From assembly GCA_038526915.1 (NCBI GenBank), contig JBCBGF010000001.1, forward strand, positions 1 to 64,000: a stretch of 64,000 bases of DNA, read 5' to 3'. This stretch comes from JBCBGF01 sp038526915 (GTDB lineage: Bacteria; Pseudomonadota; Alphaproteobacteria; Rhodobacterales; Rhodobacteraceae). Below the pieces are notes generated by a model. It searched no databases and had not been told where the DNA came from. It saw only the letters and a program-made list of their open reading frames with translations. Of this stretch, positions 1 to 8,310 are shown in pieces (the stretch's first letter is position 1; every line of letters begins with the position of its first letter). The position numbers and the translations under genes were made by a program.

Positions 1-319
<319 letters not shown>

Positions 320-321
320 AA

Positions 322-387
322 ACGTGATTGCTCACGTATCCTTGACGATTGAACCTCTGCACATCGAACCGGGATGGCTCCCGGTTC
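322..387 (-). other. rRNA leader with two hairpins
   Basis: Two perfect inverted repeats lie just upstream of the mature 16S end. One is ACGTGA/TCACGT with a 4-base loop (322-337). The other is GAACCGGGA/TCCCGGTTC with a 4-base loop (366-387). They sit in the transcribed leader and are probably folding or processing elements of the precursor. From here to about 670 I see only leader sequence and no supported gene. Confidence 0.5.
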
Positions 388-539
388 AGTCATCTGTTTG
401 ATGTGCTCCAGGTTTCATCAGAAACCAGAAGCCGTACAAACAGTGAAGCTGACACTTCCATCATCGTCCCCCGAATTGCTTCATCGGACTAGGAAGGCGA
501 TATACAGTTGTTTGTCCATCGAATGGACCAAACCGCCCG

Positions 540-568
540 CATATCTCTTCAGTAACCAGCGATTTCAA
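540..568 (-). promoter_or_regulatory. Second, weaker candidate rrn promoter
   Basis: On the minus strand TTGAAA (563-568) and GATATG (540-545) are 17 bases apart, inside the leader downstream of the stronger candidate. rRNA operons often carry tandem promoters, but this one has no A-tract element and may be chance. Confidence 0.25.
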
Positions 569-680
569 AGAGCGCAGAGACAAAATCGACTGAGTGCGCC
601 CTAACTCGTTCGGCGCGCCCCGCCTCAAATCTCTCTGTTGTTGTTACCGTCGCGACGTTCCCGCCGTCTCGGTGAAGGGG

Positions 681-740
681 TATGTACGGAGACAGCCCCG
701 GCTCCGCAAGGGGTTTTTTTCGCAAAGATGACATTTTTTT
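681..740 (-). promoter_or_regulatory. Candidate main rrn promoter with A-tract upstream element
   Basis: On the minus strand TTGCGG (704-709) and TACATA (681-686) are separated by 17 bases. Directly upstream lie two runs of seven A (714-720 and 734-740), about two helical turns apart, which is the look of an UP element. The predicted start near 674 would give a leader of about 350 bases before 16S. The stretch 741-892 behind it holds no gene I can support. Confidence 0.5.
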
Positions 741-892
741 AGCAGCCAGTGAATCCCTCGCAAAATATGGGGTTTCGGGCAATCTAGGGCACTACCCGGG
801 GGTCTATGGCGCAACTTCCTTGCCCCGGATCGGCCCGGTTTCGCCGCCATCCGCGCTATCCACAGAGTCGTCCACAGACTCACAGGGCCGGT

Positions 893-1510
893 TTAAGCCG
901 CTCCCGGCGCCGGTTGCCGTTTGCGCCACTTCAACCGCATCGCCAGAAGCGCCGCGATTCCACCCAAGTAAAGGATCGGCTCGATCTGCCAGCCCTTCAC
1001 AAGCATAACATAATGCACTCCACCAAGGATGACCGCGGGGTACGCCAGCTTATGAAGCCGCCGCCAGCCCGCCGCCCCCATCTTGCGGATCGCCCAATCG
1101 TTCGACGTAAGCGCCAGGGGAAGAAGCAGGACGAACCCCACCATCCCAATGGTGATGTAAGGCCGCTTGACGATATCCTTCCAAATCTCGCTGATGATCC
1201 CGACATCCAGGATCAGCCAGACGAGCAGATGCAGTAGTATATAGAAGAACCCGATCAGCCCCAGTGGCCTGCGGAACTTGAGAAGGTTGAGGCCCGCGTA
1301 AGTACGAAGGGGCGTGATGCACAGGCTCGCGATCAATACCTGCAACCCCCAAAGCCCCAGCCGATGCTCGATCTCCTTGATCGGCTCGACGCCAAGCACG
1401 CCCGTTGCGCCGGCCCAGAACACCCACACAACGGGGGCAACCGCCAGCAGGTACAGCAACCACTTGGGCACACGGCGTGCCCAGCCGTTTATGGCAGTGA
1501 CCAGCGCCAT
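893..1510 (-). CDS. msrQ: MsrQ, haem-containing membrane subunit of the periplasmic methionine sulfoxide reductase
   Basis: MsrQ passes electrons from the quinone pool or cytoplasmic flavin to MsrP, which repairs oxidised methionines in periplasmic proteins. The 205-residue product has about six hydrophobic segments and the histidines typical of the ferric-reductase-like fold (EIEHRLG, FYILLHLL, RRLHKLAY, GVHYVMLV). The start overlaps the msrP stop as TGATG, so the two are translationally coupled. Length and gene order match the family. The substrates are known from the E. coli system; nothing here shows different use. Confidence 0.93.
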   Translation of the reverse strand: MALVTAINGWARRVPKWLLYLLAVAPVVWVFWAGATGVLGVEPIKEIEHRLGLWGLQVLIASLCITPLRTYAGLNLLKFRRPLGLIGFFYILLHLLVWLILDVGIISEIWKDIVKRPYITIGMVGFVLLLPLALTSNDWAIRKMGAAGWRRLHKLAYPAVILGGVHYVMLVKGWQIEPILYLGGIAALLAMRLKWRKRQPAPGAA

Positions 1511-2418
1511 CAGAAGAACTTGGTCAGATCCATGCCCGCATAGAGGTCGGCCACTTCTTCTTCGTATCCATTGAACATCAGCGTCGGAATCCGGCGTGAG
1601 AACAGCCCACCCCCGATCCGCCGTTCCGTCGCCTGGCTCCAGCGCGGGTGATCCACGGTCGGGTTGACGTTACTATAGAAGCCGTACTCATTCGGCTGGC
1701 TCATGTTCCAGCTTGTCGGCGGCTCCTCCTCGGTCAGCGTCATCCGCACGATCGACTTGATCGACTTGAAGCCATACTTCCACGGCACCACCAACCGGAT
1801 CGGCGCGCCGTTCTGGTTTGGCATCGGCTCACCGTAAAGACCGGTCGCCATAATCGTCAGCGGATGCATCGCCTCATCCAGCCGCAGCCCCTCGCGATAG
1901 GGCCATTCCAGAACCGGGAAACGAACACCCGGCATCTCCTCCGGCCGCACCAGCGTCTCGAACGCCACGTACTTGGCCGACGGTTGCACGCCCACCTGAT
2001 CCAGCAGGTCCTTCAGCTCGAACCCGTTCCACGGCACCACCATCGACCACGCCTCGACACAGCGCAGGCGGTAGATCCGTTCCTCGATATCTTTGCCGGC
2101 CAAAATATCAGCAAAGTCATATGTGCCGGGCCGCTCCACCAAACCATCGACGACAATCGACCAGGGATCGGTCGTCATCTGACCGGCATTGTTCTTAGGA
2201 TCATCCTTGCCGGTTCCGAACTCATAGAAGTTGTTGTAGCTAGTAATCTCTTCCCAGGTGTTGGGAACAAGCTCTTCCGTTTGCGCAGACGTCTGGCGCG
2301 GGGCCACGCTGGCGATCGCGCCAGCCGCCGCGCCCGCCATGAGCGTGCGACGGTTCAGGTAATCCGCCCGCGGGGTCACATCGCTCCACTTCAGGTCGCT
2401 TTTGTATCTGCCAGCCAT
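1510..2418 (-). CDS. msrP: MsrP, molybdopterin methionine sulfoxide reductase, Tat-exported
   Basis: Catalytic subunit that reduces methionine sulfoxide in periplasmic proteins, using one molybdopterin. The 302-residue protein starts with a twin-arginine signal (NRRTLMAG, residues 22-29, then an Ala-rich stretch to about 46). The molybdenum-ligating cysteine is C120 in RLRCVEAWSM. The family blocks PNQNGAPIRLVVPWKYGFKS and NPTVDHPRWSQ follow in the sulfite-oxidase-like fold. The length is normal. The region upstream (2419-2665) has no gene and I found no clear promoter for msrP. Confidence 0.95.
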   Translation of the reverse strand: MAGRYKSDLKWSDVTPRADYLNRRTLMAGAAAGAIASVAPRQTSAQTEELVPNTWEEITSYNNFYEFGTGKDDPKNNAGQMTTDPWSIVVDGLVERPGTYDFADILAGKDIEERIYRLRCVEAWSMVVPWNGFELKDLLDQVGVQPSAKYVAFETLVRPEEMPGVRFPVLEWPYREGLRLDEAMHPLTIMATGLYGEPMPNQNGAPIRLVVPWKYGFKSIKSIVRMTLTEEEPPTSWNMSQPNEYGFYSNVNPTVDHPRWSQATERRIGGGLFSRRIPTLMFNGYEEEVADLYAGMDLTKFF

Positions 2419-2665
2419 TCACGCCTCCATTGCTCCGCTTCGGTTTGGCTTATGCCCCGCGGTAGACATAGACCAAACCACACCTTCTCACGATCTTGTG
2501 CACCCGTGAAATAAGGCGCGGTCCGGGCCATTCCGTGAAGCGTTTCTAACATGTTTGTTATTTGATCAGAAATGGGAGGCGGGCTTAGTGCGCTATTCTT
2601 TTCCGTCAACTCAGACCGGCGGATTCCCCCGCACATCCAAATCGCATCTCACACCGTAACTGCGC

Positions 2666-2695
2666 TGATACCGACGTCAGGTATCTGCATAATTG
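2666..2695 (+). promoter_or_regulatory. Candidate RpoE (ECF sigma) promoter of the fasciclin gene
   Basis: TGATAC (2666-2671), 18 bases, TAATTG (2690-2695). The same spacing and similar hexamers occur in front of rpoE and of its divergent operon in this window (57344-57372 and 57291-57320). The R. sphaeroides RpoE consensus is close to TGATCC-N18-TAAGA, and I recall a fasciclin gene in its regulon. The -35 box overlaps a short inverted repeat, GATACC/GGTATC (2667-2685). The predicted leader is very short (about 10 bases), which weakens the call a little. Confidence 0.5.
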
Positions 2696-2710
2696 TTGGG
2701 AGAGATCCAA

Positions 2711-3190
2711 ATGCTTCGCAATACCCTTGCCGCGCTCGCCGCGACCACCGTTCTGGCCGCACCTGCGTTCGCCATGGACAAAAAAGACATCGTCGACACC
2801 GCCGTTGAGGCCGGTTCGTTCGAAACCCTCGTTGCTGCCGTTCAGGCCGCAGGCCTGGTTGAGACGCTGAAGGGCGAAGGCCCTTTCACTGTTTTCGCCC
2901 CCACGGATGAGGCGTTTGCCGCCCTGCCCGAAGGCACCGTCGAGAACCTGCTTCTGCCCGAGAACATCGACACGCTGACCGCAATCCTGACGTACCACGT
3001 CGTGCCGGGCAAAGTGATGTCGGGCGACCTGACCGACGGCATGGAAGCCGCCACGGTCGAAGGTTCGGAAGTGACCATCATGACCGAAGGCGGCGTGACC
3101 GTCGAAGGTGCATCGGTTGTGACCGCCGACATCGAAACCGCCAACGGCGTGATCCACGTGATCGACCAGGTGATCCTGCCCGAGTCGTAA
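2711..3190 (+). CDS. Exported fasciclin (beta-Ig-H3) domain protein
   Basis: The 159-residue protein has a Sec signal peptide (about residues 1-20, ending APAFA) and then one complete fasciclin domain: the FETLVAAVQAAGLVETLKG helix, GPFTVFAPTDEAF, ILTYHVVPGKVMSGDL, and the closing ANGVIHVIDQVILP. Such proteins are extracytoplasmic; their molecular role in bacteria is poorly known. The start at 2711 is preferred over an upstream TTG because GGGAGAG precedes it and the signal peptide begins there. It is probably induced with the oxidative-stress regulon (promoter at 2666). It is paralogous to the next gene. Confidence 0.9.
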   Translation: MLRNTLAALAATTVLAAPAFAMDKKDIVDTAVEAGSFETLVAAVQAAGLVETLKGEGPFTVFAPTDEAFAALPEGTVENLLLPENIDTLTAILTYHVVPGKVMSGDLTDGMEAATVEGSEVTIMTEGGVTVEGASVVTADIETANGVIHVIDQVILPES

Positions 3191-3214
3191 AGACTTAGTC
3201 GGTTAGAACCAAAA

Positions 3215-3243
3215 GCGGGGCGTGCCAAAAGCGCGCCCCGTTT
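3215..3243 (+). terminator. Hairpin between the two fasciclin genes
   Basis: CGGGGCG (3216-3222) pairs with CGCCCCG (3234-3240) and is followed by TTT. It is a moderate terminator or attenuating stem that would lower read-through into the second fasciclin gene. Confidence 0.5.
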
Positions 3244-3269
3244 CGTACAAAAACAAGAAAGACTCGAAT

Positions 3270-3758
3270 ATGAACAGACGTTCCATTCTCAAAGCTGCCG
3301 CAGTTGCCAGCATTGCCGCACTCGCAGCCTGTGCCCCCGCCATGGAGGATGGCGGCGACATCGTCGACATCGCCTCGTCCAACCCGGACTTCTCGACCCT
3401 TGTCGCAGCCGTCTCAGCCGCGGGCCTTGTCGAAACGCTGAAGGGGGATGGGCCATTCACCGTCTTCGCGCCAACCAACGCCGCCTTCGCCAAGCTGCCC
3501 GCCGGAACCGTCGAAAGCCTCCTGGAGCCCGCCAACCGCGACCAGCTGGTGTCGATCCTGACGTACCACGTTGTGCCAGGCAACGTGACGTCGGACCAAC
3601 TGGCTGGCCAGCGTTTGAACGTCGCGACAGTCCAGGGTGGTACCGTGCACATCGACGGAACAGATGGCGTGACCGTGAACGAGTCGACGGTGACAGCCGC
3701 TGACATCGCCGCTTCCAACGGCGTGATCCACGTGATCGACACGGTTCTCTTGCCGTAA
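3270..3758 (+). CDS. Fasciclin-domain lipoprotein
   Basis: A 162-residue protein with a lipoprotein-type signal (MNRRSILK, hydrophobic stretch, then LAACAP with the lipobox Cys near residue 21). One fasciclin domain follows with the same blocks as its upstream neighbour: FSTLVAAVSAAGLVETLKG, GPFTVFAPTNAAF, ILTYHVVPGNV, SNGVIHVIDTVLLP. It is a tandem paralogue that differs in membrane anchoring. The start at 3270 is the one that gives an intact signal; the longer reading lacks one. It is probably transcribed by read-through past the hairpin at 3215. Confidence 0.88.
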   Translation: MNRRSILKAAAVASIAALAACAPAMEDGGDIVDIASSNPDFSTLVAAVSAAGLVETLKGDGPFTVFAPTNAAFAKLPAGTVESLLEPANRDQLVSILTYHVVPGNVTSDQLAGQRLNVATVQGGTVHIDGTDGVTVNESTVTAADIAASNGVIHVIDTVLLP

Positions 3759-3785
3759 GTCGCACCAACTCGGCGTGATCTCAAA

Positions 3786-3813
3786 GCCTCGCGGTGCGCC
3801 GCGGGGCGTTTTT
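3786..3813 (+). terminator. Rho-independent terminator after the fasciclin pair
   Basis: GCCTCGCGG (3786-3794) pairs along its full length (one G-T) with CCGCGGGGC (3799-3807) over a TGCG loop and is followed by GTTTTT and a second T-run. A strong canonical terminator. Confidence 0.85.
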
Positions 3814-3877
3814 GTCTTTTTCTCACAGGCCGCTTCCGGCAAAAACGCACAAAATAACAGGACACGGACCCAAATAC

Positions 3878-4657
3878 ATGCCCTCGCCCACCGTCATCGT
3901 CACGGGCGCTGCCCGCGGCATCGGGCTGGCCACCGCCAGCACGTTTCTGGCCGATGGCTGGCAGGTTGCGATGATCGATCGGGACGGGCCGGAACTGATG
4001 AAGGCGATCCAGGACATGCCCACCGGGGCCTATCCAGTGATCTGCGATGTGTCGCAACAACAGCAGGTTCTGGCCATGGTCCGCGAAGTGATGGTGCAGG
4101 CAGGCCGCATCGACGCGCTGGTCAACAACGCCGCCGTCGCCGATTTCGGCCCGATTGAGGAACACGACTTCGCCCGCTGGCGCCGGGTGATGGAGACCAA
4201 TCTCGACGGGGTATTTCTGTGCTCGCAAGCCGTTCTGGACCCACTGAAGGAAACCCGCGGCGCCATCGTCAACATCGCATCGATCAGTGCGCTGCGCGCC
4301 TCGACCCTGCGGCTGGCCTATGGCACATCAAAGGCTGCTGTCGTGCATATGACCAAGCAACAGGCTGTGGAGTTGGGCGAATACGGCATCCGCGTGAATT
4401 GCGTGGCCCCAGGCCCCGTGCGCACAAAGCTTGCCGATGCTGTCCACACCCCCGAAATCGTTGCTGCCTATCGCGACGCGATCCCTTTGGGCCGCTACGG
4501 GACCGAGTTCGAGATTGCCGAAGTTGTGAAGTTCCTTTGCTCGCACCAGGCAAGCTATGTGACGGGCCAGATCATCGCGAGCGACGGGGGCTTTGACGCC
4601 GCAGGTATTGGCCTGCCCGCCTTGCGCCAGGATGTCGGATCAGTCGACGAGGCCTGA
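3878..4657 (+). CDS. Short-chain dehydrogenase/reductase
   Basis: A classical SDR of 259 residues: glycine motif TGAARGIG near residue 8, NNAA at about 85, catalytic Ser (IASISAL), YGTSK (Tyr and Lys of the catalytic set), and C-terminal YVTGQIIASDGGF. It uses NAD(P)(H) to oxidise or reduce an alcohol or carbonyl; the substrate cannot be read from sequence. The ATG at 3878 places the glycine motif correctly and has GGACACGG upstream. The 3' end overlaps the convergent small gene by 18 bases. It stands alone behind the fasciclin terminator. Confidence 0.9.
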   Translation: MPSPTVIVTGAARGIGLATASTFLADGWQVAMIDRDGPELMKAIQDMPTGAYPVICDVSQQQQVLAMVREVMVQAGRIDALVNNAAVADFGPIEEHDFARWRRVMETNLDGVFLCSQAVLDPLKETRGAIVNIASISALRASTLRLAYGTSKAAVVHMTKQQAVELGEYGIRVNCVAPGPVRTKLADAVHTPEIVAAYRDAIPLGRYGTEFEIAEVVKFLCSHQASYVTGQIIASDGGFDAAGIGLPALRQDVGSVDEA

Positions 4658-4900
4658 GGACCCATCAGAGCAGGCTGTTTGACCACTGTCGCTTAACGAA
4701 CACGTTGAAAGCTCCGCCGGCCCGTCTTGAGACACCGCTAGTGATGCGACCTGCGTGCCGACATCTTCGCCAAGATCGCTTGCGCCAGAAGCGACAGCGC
4801 CCAGGGCAACAATCCCCATCCCGACTATGCTTGCCGTCAGAACCACCCAATCCGTCGCGACCGCACCGTCTTCGCTTTTGATGAAAGCTTTCAGCAACAT
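4640..4900 (-). CDS. Small Flp/Fap-pilin-like membrane protein with Cys-containing tail
   Basis: An 86-residue protein: a short charged N-terminus (FIKSEDGA), the block VATDWVVLTASIVGMGIVALGAV as a single membrane helix, then a polar tail with two cysteines. The EDGA..DWVVLTA block recalls Flp-type pilins, where Glu and a following helix drive assembly, but there is no classic Gly-x-Phe cleavage context that I can point to. GGAG precedes the ATG. It shares the core with the small gene at 5242. No tad assembly genes are nearby, so a pilin role is only suggested. Confidence 0.65.
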   Translation of the reverse strand: MLLKAFIKSEDGAVATDWVVLTASIVGMGIVALGAVASGASDLGEDVGTQVASLAVSQDGPAELSTCSLSDSGQTACSDGSSGLVD

Positions 4901-5091
4901 CGACCGTTACTCCACTATACCGCCCCTGGCGCACTCGCGGTGTGATCCCGCCTCTGCGCATGACACCTCTATGAAGCTCCGAACAGGCGGGAGTAAGACG
5001 CAAATTTGAATTAAGTCGGGGGAATTTGGGACCGAGGTGTCTGGGTTTCTCAGTTGTGCCACAATGCGAAGGCCGTCCCTCAACCACACAC

Positions 5092-5123
5092 ATCCACCGT
5101 ACCTGAAACCAGGTGCGGTGGAT
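5092..5123. repeat. Strong 14-bp hairpin between the two small pilin-like genes
   Basis: ATCCACCG-T-ACCTG, a four-base loop AAAC, then CAGGT-G-CGGTGGAT gives a 14-pair stem with a single G-T. No T-run follows on the minus strand, the direction of the flanking genes. The rest of the 4901-5241 gap shows no gene I can support. Confidence 0.6.
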
Positions 5124-5241
5124 TAATACGTTTTGTTGGATTTAGTCTGCCCCAAGATTGCATCTGGGGGCACAGGGCGCCACGCAGCCGCGGAAAGCCG
5201 GAAACAGATCCCGCGCCGTCGGCGCAGGAGCAAGGATCGCT

Positions 5242-5406
5242 TTAGCCGTCCATGGCCGTGGCAATCGTTTCGCTGATACTGGTGCCGAGGCCATCGACAC
5301 CACTGCGCACAGTGGCAATGATCGCAATCGCAATACCCACGAGCGCTGCGGTGAGCACAACCCAGTCTACCGTTACAGCGCCGTCTTCTTCGTCCTTAAA
5401 TCGCAT
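5242..5406 (-). CDS. Very small Flp/Fap-pilin-like membrane protein
   Basis: The 54-residue product starts MRFKDEEDGA and continues TVDWVVLTAALVGIAIAIIATV as a membrane helix, ending SETIATAMDG. It matches the neighbour at 4640 across the EDGAV..DWVVLTA..VG core. A longer reading to 5511 exists but adds a proline-rich stretch unlike the relative, so I use the ATG at 5406. Function is unknown; it could be a minor pilin or a small membrane peptide. Confidence 0.6.
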   Translation of the reverse strand: MRFKDEEDGAVTVDWVVLTAALVGIAIAIIATVRSGVDGLGTSISETIATAMDG

Positions 5407-5476
5407 GATCCGAGCCCTATGGTTAATCGTCTGACACCGGAGGTACCGATCAATGACGGCAGGATTTGGATGAAAG

Positions 5477-5500
5477 CGGGCCGGCGCAAAGGCCGGCCCG
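5477..5500 (-). terminator. Hairpin downstream of clpB
   Basis: CGGGCCGGC and GCCGGCCCG form a perfect 9-bp stem with a 6-base loop, about 25 bases past the clpB stop. The following sequence on the minus strand (CTTTCATCC) is only weakly T-rich, so termination may be partial or factor-dependent. Confidence 0.6.
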
Positions 5501-5523
5501 AAACAATTCACGAGGATTGTCGA

Positions 5524-8139
5524 TCAGTGAACGACTGTGTCTTCCGGCGGCACCCGGGTCGAAGTTGACACACGATCTCCAACGATCAGCCCATCGGCCC
5601 CAGCGCTGACCGGCACGCTGTCGCCATCGGCTACATCGCCAGCCAGGATCATTTCCGCCAGCCGATCCTGCAAGCTGCGCTGGATCACTCGCTTGAGCGG
5701 ACGCGCGCCATAGACGGGATCATACCCTTCATCAGCCAGCCACTTACTCGCCGCCTCATCCAGCGCGAGCGTGATGTTCCGCGCCGCCAGCCGCTTTTGC
5801 AGCCCGCGCATCTGGATCGCCACGATGCCATCCATGTCTTCGCGCGTCAGTCGATCGAAGATGATCTGATCGTCCAAACGGTTCAGGAACTCCGGCCGGA
5901 AATGCGCTCGCACCGCGTCCATCACATCTCGCCGAGCCTGGGCACTGTCCGCGCCTTCGGGCAATTGGCTCAGCGCCTGGGAACCGAGGTTCGACGTCAG
6001 AATGATCAGCGTCTGCTTGAAGTCGACCGTGCGTCCCTGACCATCAGTCAGCACCCCGTCGTCCAGCACCTGCAACAGCACGTTGAAGACATCCGGGTGC
6101 GCCTTCTCGACCTCGTCGAACAGCACCACCTGATAGGGCCGGCGCCGCACCGCTTCGGTCAGCACGCCGCCCTCATCATAGCCGATATAGCCCGGCGGCG
6201 CCCCGATCAGCCGCGCGACCGCGTGCTTCTCCATGAACTCGCTCATGTCGATCCGCACCATCGCGCTGTCGTCATCAAACAGGTACTCAGCCAGCGCCTT
6301 GGTCAGCTCGGTCTTGCCCACGCCGGTGGGCCCGAGGAACAGGAACGAGCCCAGGGGCCGGTTCTCATCCTGCAACCCTGCCCGCGCCCGGCGCACCGCG
6401 TTCGACACGGCCCGCACGGCGTCGCGCTGACCAATCACGCGCTTGCCAAGCTCTTCCTCCATGCGCAGGAGCTTTTCGCGCTCGCCTTCCAGCATTTTTG
6501 AGGTCGGAATCCCGGTCCAGCGCTCCACGACCTCGGCAATTTGCTCAGGCCGCACGGCTTCCTCGATCATGACATCGGTTTCAGCCTCTTCGGCCTCAGC
6601 CAGTTTCTTCTCCAGCCCCGGGATCACGCCATAGGACAGCTCCCCTGCCCGTTGCAGGTTGCCCTCACGCTTGGCCCGCTCCAGCTCGATACGCGCGCGG
6701 TCGAGTTCCTCGCGCGCGCTGCCCGCCTCGGCCAACCGATCCCGCTCGTTCTGCCATTGGGTGGTCATGGCATCGGACTTTTCCTTCAGCCCAGCCAATT
6801 CCCCTTCCAGCTTGCCCAACCGATCTTTCGAGGCCTTGTCGTCCTCTTTCTTCAACGCTTCCCGTTCGATCTCCATCTGGAGGATCTGCCGGTCGAGCGC
6901 ATCCAGCTCCTCGGGCTTTGAATCCAGCTCCATCTTCAACCGGCTCGCCGCCTCGTCCATCAGGTCGATGGCTTTGTCAGGCAGGAACCGGTCGGTGATA
7001 TAGCGATGGGACAACTGCGCTGATGAGACGAGCGCAGAGTCCGAGATCCGCACATCATGGTGCAGTTCGTATTTCTCCTTGATGCCGCGCAGGATCGAGA
7101 TTGTGTCTTCGACCGACGGCTCTTCTACGACCAACGGCTGGAACCGCCGGGCTAAGGCCGCGTCCTTCTCCACGTGCTTCCGGTATTCATCGAGCGTCGT
7201 CGCCCCCACACAGTGCAACTCACCCCGCGCAAGCGCCGGTTTAAGAAGGTTCGAGGCATCCATCGCCCCATCCGCCTTGCCCGCACCCACGAGCGTATGC
7301 ATCTCGTCGATGAAGAGAATGATCTCACCGGCGGCAGAGGTCACTTCCGCCAGAACGGCCTTCAGCCGTTCCTCGAACTCACCCCGATACTTCGCCCCGG
7401 CAATCAACGCACCCATGTCGAGCGAAAGCAGCCGCTTGTTCCGCAGGCTCTCGGGCACATCACCATCGACGATCCGCATGGCGAGCCCCTCGGCAATCGC
7501 GGTCTTACCCACGCCGGGTTCCCCAATTAGCACCGGGTTATTCTTCGTGCGCCGCGACAGCACCTGCATCGCCCGCCGGATTTCCTCATCCCGCCCGATG
7601 ATCGGATCGATCTTGCCCTCGCGCGCCCGCTCCGTCAGGTCGAGCGCATACTTCTTGAGCGCGTCATACCCTTCCTCGGCACTCGCCGTGTCCGCCGTGC
7701 GCCCCTTACGAATGTCATTGATCGCCGCGTTCAGCTTCTGCGCCGACACGGCGCCCGCATCCAGAGCATCCTTGGCCTTCGACTTGACCATCGCCAGCGC
7801 CATCAGCACCCGCTCGACGGGCACAAAGCTATCGCCTGCCTTCTTGGCGACCTTCTCGGCCTCGGCCAAAACCTTGCCCGTCGCGCTGTCCATATAGATC
7901 TGGCCCGCATCGCCCGAGACTTGCGGGATCTTGGCCATCGCAGCATCCACGGCATCCACCACGCGATCGGGCGCTCCGCCCGCGCGTTTGATCAGGTTGG
8001 CGGCCAGCCCCTGATCGTCATCCATCAATGCTTTCAGCAAGTGCTCAGGCGCCAACCTCTGGTGGCTTTCCCGCATGGCGATCGTCTGTGCAGCTTGCAA
8101 AAACCCGCGCGACCGCTCGGTGAACTTCTCCAAGTTCAT
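5524..8139 (-). CDS. clpB: ClpB protein disaggregase
   Basis: A hexameric AAA+ chaperone that, with DnaK, rescues aggregated proteins after heat or oxidative stress. The 871 residues show the Clp N-domain (1-145), first ATPase with Walker A GEPGVGKT (206-213) and Walker B LFIDEMHTL, the ClpB-specific coiled-coil middle domain (about 400-540, rich in Glu/Lys/Arg), and second ATPase with GPTGVGKTE, VVLFDEVEKAH and LTSNLG. The length and the middle domain separate it from ClpA and ClpC. A sigma-32-like promoter lies upstream and a hairpin follows the stop. A convincing full-length gene. Confidence 0.98.
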   Translation of the reverse strand: MNLEKFTERSRGFLQAAQTIAMRESHQRLAPEHLLKALMDDDQGLAANLIKRAGGAPDRVVDAVDAAMAKIPQVSGDAGQIYMDSATGKVLAEAEKVAKKAGDSFVPVERVLMALAMVKSKAKDALDAGAVSAQKLNAAINDIRKGRTADTASAEEGYDALKKYALDLTERAREGKIDPIIGRDEEIRRAMQVLSRRTKNNPVLIGEPGVGKTAIAEGLAMRIVDGDVPESLRNKRLLSLDMGALIAGAKYRGEFEERLKAVLAEVTSAAGEIILFIDEMHTLVGAGKADGAMDASNLLKPALARGELHCVGATTLDEYRKHVEKDAALARRFQPLVVEEPSVEDTISILRGIKEKYELHHDVRISDSALVSSAQLSHRYITDRFLPDKAIDLMDEAASRLKMELDSKPEELDALDRQILQMEIEREALKKEDDKASKDRLGKLEGELAGLKEKSDAMTTQWQNERDRLAEAGSAREELDRARIELERAKREGNLQRAGELSYGVIPGLEKKLAEAEEAETDVMIEEAVRPEQIAEVVERWTGIPTSKMLEGEREKLLRMEEELGKRVIGQRDAVRAVSNAVRRARAGLQDENRPLGSFLFLGPTGVGKTELTKALAEYLFDDDSAMVRIDMSEFMEKHAVARLIGAPPGYIGYDEGGVLTEAVRRRPYQVVLFDEVEKAHPDVFNVLLQVLDDGVLTDGQGRTVDFKQTLIILTSNLGSQALSQLPEGADSAQARRDVMDAVRAHFRPEFLNRLDDQIIFDRLTREDMDGIVAIQMRGLQKRLAARNITLALDEAASKWLADEGYDPVYGARPLKRVIQRSLQDRLAEMILAGDVADGDSVPVSAGADGLIVGDRVSTSTRVPPEDTVVH

Positions 8140-8215
8140 CGTTCTCTCCTTTGTCCAAGCCTTCGATGCAGGGCGCCCGGCATGGCGGCACGTCCCTCGT
8201 TCGAACCTCGAAACA

Positions 8216-8245
8216 GATATGGGAAGGCCTCAGCCATTGCGCAAG
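8216..8245 (-). promoter_or_regulatory. Heat-shock (RpoH-type) promoter of clpB
   Basis: On the minus strand CTTGCG (8240-8245) and CCCATATC (8216-8223) are 16 bases apart. This fits the sigma-32 pattern CTTGAA / CCCCATNT and lies about 80 bases before the clpB start, where a heat-shock promoter is expected. Confidence 0.6.
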
Positions 8246-8310
8246 ATGGCACCCACCCGCTTGACGCCGCGGCCCCGCCCCCGCAAGAGACGCAGGAAGG
8301 AGACCCGCCC

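Noticed and set aside
690..725. Terminator-like CCCC...GGGG stem followed by T7 on the + strand
   Set aside because: No + strand gene precedes it, the stem is only 4 pairs, and on the minus strand the same bases form the -35 region and A-tract of the rRNA promoter.
856..876. Two DnaA-box-like sequences (CTATCCACA, TCGTCCACA) 3 bases apart
   Set aside because: Each departs from TTATNCACA, there is no AT-rich unwinding region or further box cluster, and no replication gene is near.
2419..2600. RpoE-type promoter for msrP
   Set aside because: A TGATCA lies on the minus strand, but 18 bases on there is no TAA-type -10 element.
2606..3157. Minus-strand frame opposite the first fasciclin gene
   Set aside because: Gly/His/Val-rich antisense product, no motif; the + strand encodes a full fasciclin domain with signal peptide.
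5797..6501. Long + strand reading frame opposite clpB
   Set aside because: It is a GC-rich antisense shadow of the conserved ClpB frame, with no domain or ribosome site.
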